DNA of 5,519 nt from Pseudobdellovibrionaceae bacterium (lineage in GTDB: Bacteria > Bdellovibrionota > Bdellovibrionia > Bdellovibrionales > Bdellovibrionaceae). This document shows, piece by piece, positions 1-5,519 of the stretch (positions within the stretch are counted from its first letter, which is position 1; every line of letters begins with the position of its first letter). Under the pieces are notes generated by a model, which worked only from the letters and a program-made list of their open reading frames with translations, was not told the DNA's origin and searched no databases. The position numbers and the translations under genes are program-made. The stretch spans positions 1 through 5,519 of the forward strand of contig JACMRP010000295.1 of NCBI GenBank assembly GCA_014376325.1, in the 5' to 3' direction.

Positions 1-783
1 GACGGCCCGCAATCGTGCCGAAATAAACTGACGAATCTTTTGGCGCGAAAGCTGAAGACTTTCTAAAAATACTTTTTCATTAACCCCAGGATGCCCGTCC
101 TTGTCGCCGCCCACCCAACTGCGCACGAAAATGGGCGCAAGTTCCGAACGAGCACGCAGCAGCGGACGCAAAGTTTCTTCACGAAGAAGAGTCGAATAAA
201 TATGCTCTGCCTCATCCCGCACCTGCGGCTTTTTTGTGCGGACCATCGATGTATTCCAGGCGATTTCGAATAAGTGCAAAAGCGAAGCGCGTTCGCTTTC
301 TTGAAAATGGACATTTTCGCGCTCAAGCACTTCGGTCAGGATTTTCAGCACTTCGTGAAAGACCCAGATGTTGTGCGGCGCTCGGGCCTCGGTCGGATGG
401 GCGGTCAAGACGTAGACGACCGAATTCGGAACACCCGAAGCGGTTTCTCGCTTCGCGCTCAACGAACCTGCGTGGATTTTGTTTTTGATCTGTTTACTTC
501 GGTAGGCATTTTCACAGGTATTCATCAGCTCCAGCATAAGTGCAAAACTCTGCGCGAAGGCGAACTGATCTTTTGCGGATAATTTTTCCAGAAGCTTAAA
601 CTGTTGCTCTAGAGCTTTGATTTCGGCAGCGAGGGAACTGCGCCTTAAGGTCGTCATCGCCTTCCTGGTTTTTTCGATTCGCCGATAGGCCGAGGCACCT
701 AATTTAGACTTTAAAACTTGGCCAAACAGGGCCACGGATTCTTTCACTAGATGGCGCAGTTCGGGGGCTAAGGCGTTCGGCAT
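1..783 (-). CDS. ppc: Phosphoenolpyruvate carboxylase, N-terminal 261 residues (cut by left edge)
   Basis: Cytoplasmic anaplerotic enzyme that carboxylates phosphoenolpyruvate with bicarbonate to oxaloacetate, feeding the TCA cycle and aspartate-family synthesis. The frame is open from the ATG at 783 to the left edge, giving 261 codons, roughly the first 30% of a family member (E. coli Ppc is 883 residues). Two hallmarks of bacterial-type PEP carboxylase are visible. TAHPTE at residues 127-132 carries the catalytic histidine (H129, matching E. coli His138). The glycine-rich SWVGGDKDGHPGV lies at 222-234, where many homologues have N rather than H at position 231. The C-terminal half, with the remaining active-site and allosteric aspartate residues, is outside the window, so intactness cannot be judged. 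The start is fixed by a TAAGGAG ribosome binding site six bases upstream that overlaps the rsmG stop, suggesting translational coupling to rsmG. Family assignment is very secure. Confidence 0.95.
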   Translation of the reverse strand, partial: MPNALAPELRHLVKESVALFGQVLKSKLGASAYRRIEKTRKAMTTLRRSSLAAEIKALEQQFKLLEKLSAKDQFAFAQSFALMLELMNTCENAYRSKQIKNKIHAGSLSAKRETASGVPNSVVYVLTAHPTEARAPHNIWVFHEVLKILTEVLERENVHFQESERASLLHLFEIAWNTSMVRTKKPQVRDEAEHIYSTLLREETLRPLLRARSELAPIFVRSWVGGDKDGHPGVNEKVFLESLQLSRQKIRQFISARLRAV

Positions 784-789
784 GTTGGG

Positions 790-796
790 CTCCTTA
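790..796 (-). promoter_or_regulatory. Ribosome binding site of ppc, overlapping the rsmG stop codon
   Basis: On the minus strand the bases read TAAGGAG, followed by six bases and the ppc ATG. The TAA is the rsmG stop codon, so the Shine-Dalgarno sequence is built on the end of the upstream gene. Ribosomes terminating on rsmG would be placed on the ppc start. This supports both the ppc start choice and translational coupling, the latter being inference. Confidence 0.8.
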
Positions 797-1429
797 CGAG
801 ATGACCACGAGGTGGCGCTCCACTTCCAGTACTGGAGATTTTAACGGAACGATCGAGATATTAACGTCTTTGAATTTTTTCTGAGTCAGCGCGAGCTCTT
901 CGTCGATCTTTTCGCGACGGGCTTTCAATAAAAAGTACCGGTGTTTGGATTTATAAAACTCTCGGCTCATGTCTAAAATAACATCGAGTGGTTTAAAACC
1001 ACGCGCGGTAATAATATCCACGTTCGGAAGTTTAATCGGAATATCGCCGAAAATTTCTATGTTCGGCGCGATCTTTTTGCACAGTTGCAGAAAATCTTGC
1101 TTCAGCGGACTTTTCTCAAAAAGATGAAATTTAATTTGCGGAAACTGCAAAGCAAAAATGACTGCGGGCAGCCCCCCGCCAGAACCAAAATCAGCAACGA
1201 CCTTGACGTCGGTCGGAAAATGCGAAAGCGCCAGCAGACTGTCGATGACGTGGTTATCGATCAAATCTTCGTAGGTCATTTTACGACTGATCAAGTTCAA
1301 CTCTTCGTTGGATGACCATAACAGATCAACGTACGCTTTTAACCGTGGCAATGTTTTTTCGGTGAATCCAAGGTGCAAAAATATCGGCGTTCGGGTTTCA
1401 AAATACATAGCCCTACGATAGACCAACAT
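794..1429 (-). CDS. rsmG: 16S rRNA (guanine-527-N7)-methyltransferase RsmG (GidB)
   Basis: SAM-dependent methyltransferase that places the N7-methyl group on G527 (E. coli numbering) in the 530 loop of 16S rRNA; in other bacteria its loss gives low-level streptomycin resistance. The 211-residue product matches the usual family length (E. coli 207). Visible family marks are an N-terminal helical part with W38 and NLIS at 45-48, the DNHVIDSL segment at 58-65, the SAM-binding glycine loop DFGSGGGLPA at 80-89, the acidic strand end LFEKSPLK at 103-110, and ARGFKPL at 142-148. The start is uncertain: neither the ATG at 1429 nor the one at 1408 (residue 8) has a good Shine-Dalgarno sequence, and the family alignment would suit the shorter form. 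It lies 21 bp after the secreted-protein gene and 10 bp before ppc, so it is probably part of the same transcript. The family is secure; the start is not. Confidence 0.93.
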   Translation of the reverse strand: MLVYRRAMYFETRTPIFLHLGFTEKTLPRLKAYVDLLWSSNEELNLISRKMTYEDLIDNHVIDSLLALSHFPTDVKVVADFGSGGGLPAVIFALQFPQIKFHLFEKSPLKQDFLQLCKKIAPNIEIFGDIPIKLPNVDIITARGFKPLDVILDMSREFYKSKHRYFLLKARREKIDEELALTQKKFKDVNISIVPLKSPVLEVERHLVVIS

Positions 1430-1450
1430 ATTCGGAAATCAATTCTTAAT

Positions 1451-1966
1451 TCATTCATTTTTTTTCATGCACGGATAGGTCGAAAGACTATTTCCCATCG
1501 TAAATTGCACGATGTTGCCTTTTCCGTCGTGAATGAACCTCAACCAGTGATCTAGCGTGTCGTGGGCTTCGATCTTGATATCTTCGCCGGCGCCGGACCA
1601 ATGGGTCGAAACAATCTTAGAACCAAAGGTCGAAAGTTCTGCGGGGAATCGAACTTTAACTTTGGTATCTGCGTAAAAACCGCGCGGGTAAAACACGACT
1701 TCTAGCACTTCCACTATTCTTGGACCGGTTGAAAATCGACGGTCTTCTTTTGATGTGCGAACTTTTAATTCACACTTCATGTGAGGACCTAACTTGCCCG
1801 CATGCAAAAGCTTCGTGATGTTTTCGAAATCCACCGCTCCCAAAGGCGCATTGGCAGCCGGCTCATCACTGGCAACCGGGACTATCTGAGCTTTCGCCCG
1901 CAGTGAAACCACACTTCCGACAAAGATCAAGAAACTCAGAACTAACCGTGACGTTATTTTAAGCAT
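1451..1966 (-). CDS. Exported protein of unknown function, Sec signal peptide, 171 residues
   Basis: I do not recognise the family. The product begins with a classic Sec signal peptide: basic start (K3, R7), a hydrophobic core over about residues 8-22, and a likely signal peptidase I site after A-K-A at 24-26, leaving a mature protein of about 145 residues. There is no lipobox cysteine, so it should be soluble in the periplasm or outside the cell. The mature part has two cysteines, C65 and C166, which could form a disulfide linking the start and end of the fold. The middle alternates hydrophobic and polar residues (about 84-133), suggesting beta strands. The frame stays open upstream to an ATG at 2023, but the ATG at 1966 is chosen because a GAGG lies nine bases before it and because it puts the signal peptide at the true N-terminus. 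It sits between the P-loop gene (75 bp) and rsmG (21 bp). Confidence 0.8.
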   Translation of the reverse strand: MLKITSRLVLSFLIFVGSVVSLRAKAQIVPVASDEPAANAPLGAVDFENITKLLHAGKLGPHMKCELKVRTSKEDRRFSTGPRIVEVLEVVFYPRGFYADTKVKVRFPAELSTFGSKIVSTHWSGAGEDIKIEAHDTLDHWLRFIHDGKGNIVQFTMGNSLSTYPCMKKNE

Positions 1967-1975
1967 TTTGATGGA

Positions 1976-1979
1976 CCTC
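1976..1979 (-). promoter_or_regulatory. Ribosome binding site deciding the start of the exported protein
   Basis: GAGG on the minus strand, nine bases before the ATG at 1966. It favours this ATG over the one at 2023, which would add 19 residues ahead of the signal peptide. Confidence 0.6.
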
Positions 1980-2041
1980 GTTTTGAAGCATTGAACCCGG
2001 AAACGCGGCCTCGCACAAATCAATAAATTTAATGTCAGGGA

Positions 2042-2578
2042 TTAGAATCCGTTGCTCGAAATGCTTCTAAACTGTCCGAACGTGGAAATTGTAACCACCT
2101 TATTCGTAAATTCGCTGCGGGCTAAGATGCGCTTCATCTCTGGACGCATCTTGGTGTGTACTTGCCAGATAGTTTTAAACAATTTAATCGTTTGCGCAAC
2201 GCTGGCTTCATTGCAGCCATCGGGCAACTCCACCCGTTTCGAAAAGATATTTTGCACTTGCCGAAGAGCGCTCCACCAGAAATGCCGCCAAATCGGAAGG
2301 TCGATAAATACGATGACGTCTGATAATTTTAGCCGCTCAACTAAAATATCCAGCGGCCCGAAGCCGTCGATGATCCATTGCGATTTTGTCTGAATATCAC
2401 GCAAGGCAAGAATGGATTCTTGGTGTGGACGGATCTTCATTCCAGAAAGAAACTGAATGCTGTCAACGTGAGTGACCGGCAACGAATAGCGCGCGGCCAA
2501 TCGTCGGCTCAAGATCGTTTTCCCACCACCGGCATTGCCGATCACCGAGATTTTTTGCACGGCCGCTTTATTTTCCAC
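2042..2578 (-). CDS. P-loop kinase-like NTPase, topology-modulation/adenylate-kinase-like family
   Basis: A small cytoplasmic nucleotide-binding protein of 178 residues. The Walker A loop GNAGGGKT is at residues 14-21 directly after a hydrophobic strand (ISVIG). Further family-like marks are the VTHVDS segment (35-40), WIIDGFG (68-74), the hydrophobic strand VIVFIDLP (88-95) followed by an arginine- and tryptophan-rich helix (WRHFWWSALR, 97-106), and a C-terminal part with W138 and R145. This layout is that of the proteins often labelled 'DNA topology modulation protein' or adenylate-kinase-like, related to nucleoside and shikimate kinases. The substrate is unknown and cannot be read from sequence. 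The likely start is a GTG at 2578, nine bases after the synthase/phosphatase stop; no strong Shine-Dalgarno is visible there, and a second GTG at residue 7 is possible. Its position suggests co-expression with the trehalose enzyme. Fold assignment is good; role is open. Confidence 0.85.
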   Translation of the reverse strand: MENKAAVQKISVIGNAGGGKTILSRRLAARYSLPVTHVDSIQFLSGMKIRPHQESILALRDIQTKSQWIIDGFGPLDILVERLKLSDVIVFIDLPIWRHFWWSALRQVQNIFSKRVELPDGCNEASVAQTIKLFKTIWQVHTKMRPEMKRILARSEFTNKVVTISTFGQFRSISSNGF

Positions 2579-2587
2579 GGATCGAAA

Positions 2588-4840
2588 TTAAACCGGCCCT
2601 GGAACTGACGTCAAGCTTACGCGCAGCCTACGTTCGCCCAGAAACTCATTCAATTCGCTGAAAAAGCCAAATACTTCGGTCTGACTCTGCAAGCGAAAAT
2701 TAGCCCCGGTATCTTCGGGCCCGACTTTAATCGAAACTCCGTGATCTCCCAAACTCCGGAACATGTCTTCGTCGGTTCGGTCGTCGCCCATGCAAATGTA
2801 AAAATACGCGGAGGCGGACTCCATCTCCTCGTCCTGAATCAACGACCGCAGATAATTGCCCTTGTTGCATTCGATCGCCTTGGCCTCCACAATGCGGGAG
2901 CCCTGCGAAATCACGACAGGCGAATTCGAAAGTCCGACTTGAAGCTCGTCGTCCAGCCTTTTCGCCTGAAAGTCTGCGAAATCTATTGGCGATTCGCGGT
3001 AGTGCCAAACGATCGATGCTTCTTTCCGTTCAATGGCCGAAAGTGGAACGCGATCAGAATAAGAATGCATCACTTTTTCGACTTGGCCGTACCACGACTG
3101 AATATCCGAAGCGACACGATTCTGCCATTCTCCACCGGGCGCCCTCCAGAAGGCACCATGCTCGGCGGCGATATGAACTTTCAGATGGCCGACGTGTTTA
3201 TCTAGAAATGCGCGTGACCGGCCGCTGACGATGTAAATTTCTACTTTCTTGTTCAGACTTTCAAGAAAATCACCGGTCGTTTTTGGCAGAACGGCGTATT
3301 CAGGTTTGCGATGAAGCGACACCAGAGTTCCGTCGTAATCCAAAACGAGCCGAATCTTGGTGGATTCCGAGATATTCTTCTTTAGAACAGCTGGCCACCC
3401 ACTGGCTTTCTGGGACAGCGGCTTGACCGGAATTTGCAAGTCGAAGACGGTGTCGTCCAAGTCCTTCAAAAAACCCTCCGCCCACTTCGTCGCAGAATAC
3501 CTCGAAAGCACTTCTTGCATGTTTGCCATTCGGTCTTTGCGCTCTTGTAACGTCATGTGAAAAGCGCGGTAAAGGGCGTCCGCAATCGCATCGACATCCC
3601 AAGGATTTACAATCAGCGCATCTCCCAAGAAAGAGGCCGCGCCGGCAAACTCACTCAAGATTAACACGCCGGAAGTCTCTAAGTCCTGCGCCATTGCGTA
3701 TTCCATCGCGACTAGATTCATCCCGTCGCGTTTGCTCGTTACCAGTGCGGCATTCGCCCTTCGGTAAAGCGCGATCAACTTTACCTCTGAAACAGAATTA
3801 AATATATAATGAACTGGAGTGTAATGAGGTTCCGCGAACTCTCCATTAATGCTACCCACGAGCTGGTCTATTTCTTTTTTGATTTTGGCGTAGTACGGAA
3901 CTTTCTGCCGAGTGGGAACGGCAATCTGCATGAAAGTTACTTTACCAACAAGCTCCGGATATTTTTTCAGAGCGCACTGAAATCCGCGAAGTTTAAGTTC
4001 TAGTCCCTTTGTGTAATCCAGACGATCCACACCAAGAACCAAGTACGGCACGGTGCTCATATCCAGGTAGGCTTGTGTTTGTGCAATCACCTCTGGGGAC
4101 TTGGCCTTCTGCATAAATGCGGCGCTGTCGATGCTTATCGGGTAAACGCCCAGGTGCAGAGTATGGCTTCCGAACTCGGCCTTAAAAAATGTTGAATCTA
4201 TTCCTAAAATAGATTTTAGCGAAACGATAAATTGACGTAAATAGGAATGTTCGTGAAATCCGACCAGATCACAGTGGGTCATCGCTTTCATAATTTCGAG
4301 GCGTACCGGAAGTTGACGGAAGACCTCGCCACTCGGAAAAGGAATATGCAGAAAGAATCCGATTTTGACTGTAGGACAAAGTTCCCGCAAAAATTGCGGC
4401 AACATCATAAAATGAAAATCATGGATCCAGACGGTGTCACCGGGCAGCGCGATCTTTGCGATGGCTTCGGCCATAAGTTTATTCGCGGCCACGTAGGCTT
4501 CCCAGTTTTCACGGCTAAAAATAGCTAAGTGTCCTTCGTAGTGAAATAGTGGCCAAAGAATATCGTTCGAAAATCCGTCATAGTAACGGTCATAAATTTC
4601 CTTACCTAAAAGCACGGGGTGGCAACTTAAATTTGCAGAAATTTCGGAAGATTTCTTCTGAAGAATTGCGGCGTGTTTCGCATTTGTTTCAAAACCCATC
4701 CACGCAAAGGGCTCATTCAGGCTAACGCCCATCAACGCGGATACGAGTCCTCCGCTGCCGCGATTTACTGCGCCGGTTTTTGCGTCAATGTTGAAAGGCA
4801 GTCGATTACTAACGAAAATTCTTTTTGTCTTATTCAGCAT
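2588..4840 (-). CDS. otsA/otsB: Bifunctional trehalose-6-phosphate synthase / trehalose-6-phosphate phosphatase
   Basis: Cytoplasmic two-step trehalose maker. The GT20 half transfers glucose from UDP-glucose to glucose-6-phosphate; the HAD half removes the phosphate. Synthase domain, about residues 5-462: SNRLP (11-15), RGSGGL (27-32), YYDGFSN and the following LWP (86-97), HDFH (140-143), HIPFPSGE (165-172), VDRLDYTKGL (271-280, with R273 and K278 matching E. coli Arg262 and Lys267), and KRDGMNLVAMEY (370-381, with D372 and E380 matching Asp361 and Glu369). A linker of about 30 residues follows. Phosphatase domain, about 495-733: LDYDGTL (500-506, nucleophile D501, acid/base D503), VSGR (538-541), AEHGA (559-563), likely motif III lysine K660, and GDDRTDEDMF (685-694). 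All expected residues are present in both halves. At 750 residues it equals OtsA plus OtsB. The start is supported by AGAGGA upstream. It heads the minus-strand run and faces a GH15 gene. Confidence 0.96.
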   Translation of the reverse strand: MLNKTKRIFVSNRLPFNIDAKTGAVNRGSGGLVSALMGVSLNEPFAWMGFETNAKHAAILQKKSSEISANLSCHPVLLGKEIYDRYYDGFSNDILWPLFHYEGHLAIFSRENWEAYVAANKLMAEAIAKIALPGDTVWIHDFHFMMLPQFLRELCPTVKIGFFLHIPFPSGEVFRQLPVRLEIMKAMTHCDLVGFHEHSYLRQFIVSLKSILGIDSTFFKAEFGSHTLHLGVYPISIDSAAFMQKAKSPEVIAQTQAYLDMSTVPYLVLGVDRLDYTKGLELKLRGFQCALKKYPELVGKVTFMQIAVPTRQKVPYYAKIKKEIDQLVGSINGEFAEPHYTPVHYIFNSVSEVKLIALYRRANAALVTSKRDGMNLVAMEYAMAQDLETSGVLILSEFAGAASFLGDALIVNPWDVDAIADALYRAFHMTLQERKDRMANMQEVLSRYSATKWAEGFLKDLDDTVFDLQIPVKPLSQKASGWPAVLKKNISESTKIRLVLDYDGTLVSLHRKPEYAVLPKTTGDFLESLNKKVEIYIVSGRSRAFLDKHVGHLKVHIAAEHGAFWRAPGGEWQNRVASDIQSWYGQVEKVMHSYSDRVPLSAIERKEASIVWHYRESPIDFADFQAKRLDDELQVGLSNSPVVISQGSRIVEAKAIECNKGNYLRSLIQDEEMESASAYFYICMGDDRTDEDMFRSLGDHGVSIKVGPEDTGANFRLQSQTEVFGFFSELNEFLGERRLRVSLTSVPGPV

Positions 4841-4858
4841 GTCGTATATCCTCTATTC
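4841..4858. other. 18-bp gap between two divergent start codons
   Basis: The minus-strand trehalose synthase/phosphatase starts at 4840 and the plus-strand GH15 gene at 4859. The gap holds the minus-strand ribosome binding site and nothing recognisable for the plus strand. It is too short for two promoters, so each promoter must lie inside the opposite gene's 5' coding part. An 8-bp perfect palindrome, TTCATGAA (4856-4863), spans the GH15 start codon; its length makes chance likely. Confidence 0.75.
4849..4854 (-). promoter_or_regulatory. Ribosome binding site of the trehalose synthase/phosphatase gene
   Basis: AGAGGA on the minus strand, with the GAGG core nine bases before the ATG at 4840. 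It lies wholly inside the 18-bp gap between the two divergent start codons. Confidence 0.7.
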
Positions 4859-5519
4859 ATGAACTCACAGCCTTTGCATGCTCATCGATATAATATGGGT
4901 CTTATCGGTAACTGCGCTTTTTCAGCCCTCGTTTCGACGGAGGCCGAAGTTTCTTGGATGTGCTTACCTCGCTTTGATTCTAGTTTTATTTTCGGTTCGC
5001 TTTTAGACTCGGAAAAAGGCGGCACCTTTGCAATCCGTCCAGTAGCTTCTCCGGGGCCGGCAGTGCGCTCATCGCAGACCTACTTAAACAATACAAATAT
5101 TCTTTGTACACGTTTCGAATCGAAAGAAGGCATTTATGAAGTTATCGATTTCGCCCCAAGATTTCAACTCTTCGAAAGATATCATAAACCGTTAATGCTA
5201 TTTCGCAAAGTTAAGAAAATCTCCGGGAATCCTCGCATTTGCGTCACATGCCAGCCTGTCGGAGATTACGGACGAAAGACGTCGTCCGCTCAGCTCGGCA
5301 GCAATCACATTCGATATCAAGGTTTAGAGCAAGAAGTCAGATTGACGACTAACGCATCCCTGACCTACGTTCAAAATCAAAAAGAATTTGCACTCGCGGA
5401 AGATCTTTATTTTGTCTTGTCATGGGGAATTCCGCTGGAGGGTCCCTTAGAAAGCACCTTCGAAGATTTTTTATCTCGGACGAAAAATTATTGGACGACA
5501 TGGGTTGAGCGTTGCGCGC
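4859..5519 (+). CDS. Glycoside hydrolase family 15 (trehalase/glucoamylase-like), N-terminal 220 residues (cut by right edge)
   Basis: The open part is the beta-rich N-terminal domain that precedes the (alpha/alpha)6 catalytic barrel in bacterial GH15 proteins. Visible family marks are LIGNCAFSALVS (15-26), corresponding to the usual LIGDCRTAALVS type; SWMCLPRFDS (32-41); VIDFAPR (95-101); the GDYGR turn (135-139), matching the family DYGR; and YWTTWVERC (211-219), the typical entry to the catalytic domain. The catalytic glutamates lie beyond the window, so substrate (trehalose, maltodextrin or other alpha-glucoside) cannot be settled. There is no signal peptide, so it is probably cytoplasmic. 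The ATG at 4859 is preferred because homology begins near residue 11; an ATG at 4895 (residue 13) would trim into it. No plus-strand Shine-Dalgarno is visible before 4859. Its head-to-head position with a trehalose synthase makes a trehalose-related role likely, though this is inference. Confidence 0.9.
   Translation, partial: MNSQPLHAHRYNMGLIGNCAFSALVSTEAEVSWMCLPRFDSSFIFGSLLDSEKGGTFAIRPVASPGPAVRSSQTYLNNTNILCTRFESKEGIYEVIDFAPRFQLFERYHKPLMLFRKVKKISGNPRICVTCQPVGDYGRKTSSAQLGSNHIRYQGLEQEVRLTTNASLTYVQNQKEFALAEDLYFVLSWGIPLEGPLESTFEDFLSRTKNYWTTWVERCA

Noticed and set aside
274..582. 102-codon plus-strand frame opposite ppc
   Set aside because: Antisense to the PEP carboxylase frame that contains TAHPTE; no independent coding signal.
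1430..1450. Possible terminator between the exported-protein gene and rsmG
   Set aside because: The AT-rich 21-bp gap contains no stem of useful length followed by a T-run in the minus-strand direction.
1967..2023. Longer form of the exported protein starting at the ATG at 2023
   Set aside because: It would place 19 residues, several basic and with two cysteines, ahead of a clear signal peptide, and the ATG at 1966 has the better ribosome binding site.
2033..2038. CTGACA on the minus strand, a near-consensus -35 box before the exported-protein gene
   Set aside because: No -10-like hexamer occurs at 16-18 bp spacing; the bases there are GC-rich. The gap may hold a promoter but I cannot support one.
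2741..3205. 154-codon open frame on the plus strand inside the trehalose phosphatase domain
   Set aside because: It lies wholly antisense to a strongly conserved gene, shows no recognisable domain and has no ribosome binding site I can see; it is a shadow frame.
3300..3602. 100-codon minus-strand frame overlapping the synthase/phosphatase in another frame
   Set aside because: Its translation is arginine- and glycine-rich with no family marks, while the overlapping main frame carries catalytic motifs throughout; shadow frame.
4889..4894. Perfect TATAAT hexamer on the plus strand
   Set aside because: It lies inside the GH15 reading frame just before residue 13, has no matching -35 box at 16-18 bp, and would start transcription after both candidate start codons.

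Overview
The window is almost wall-to-wall protein-coding DNA from a bacterium with fairly balanced base composition. Five genes on the minus strand read as one tight run from about 4840 down past position 1. A sixth gene starts head-to-head with this run at 4859 on the plus strand and leaves through the right edge. The secreted protein with a Sec-type signal peptide fits any bacterium. The gene content (fused trehalose-6-phosphate synthase/phosphatase, bacterial-type PEP carboxylase, RsmG) would suit a Gram-negative lineage such as Bdellovibrionota, but that placement is only a guess.

Right part (2588-5519): a trehalose module. A 750-residue protein fuses an OtsA-type synthase to an OtsB-type phosphatase, and both sets of signature residues are intact, so one polypeptide should convert UDP-glucose and glucose-6-phosphate to trehalose. 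Facing it, with only 18 bp between the two start codons, is the N-terminal part of a glycoside hydrolase family 15 protein of the trehalase/glucoamylase-like group, without a signal peptide. It may degrade trehalose or another alpha-glucan, but its catalytic domain is outside the window.

Middle (1451-2578): a small P-loop kinase-like protein of the 'topology modulation'/adenylate-kinase-like type, starting 9 bp after the synthase/phosphatase stop, then a 171-residue exported protein of unknown function.

Left part (1-1429): rsmG (16S rRNA G527 N7-methyltransferase) followed 10 bp later by ppc (phosphoenolpyruvate carboxylase), which is cut by the left edge. The ppc ribosome binding site is built on the rsmG stop codon.

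Gaps in the minus-strand run are 9, 75, 21 and 10 bp and I see no convincing terminator in any of them, so co-transcription is plausible. No RNA gene, mobile element, CRISPR array or repeat family was seen, and no stretch over 300 bp lacks a gene. I do not see strong evidence for an undescribed system. The most interesting points are the compact divergent trehalose locus, the P-loop protein tied to it, and rsmG lying outside its common mnmG/parAB setting.
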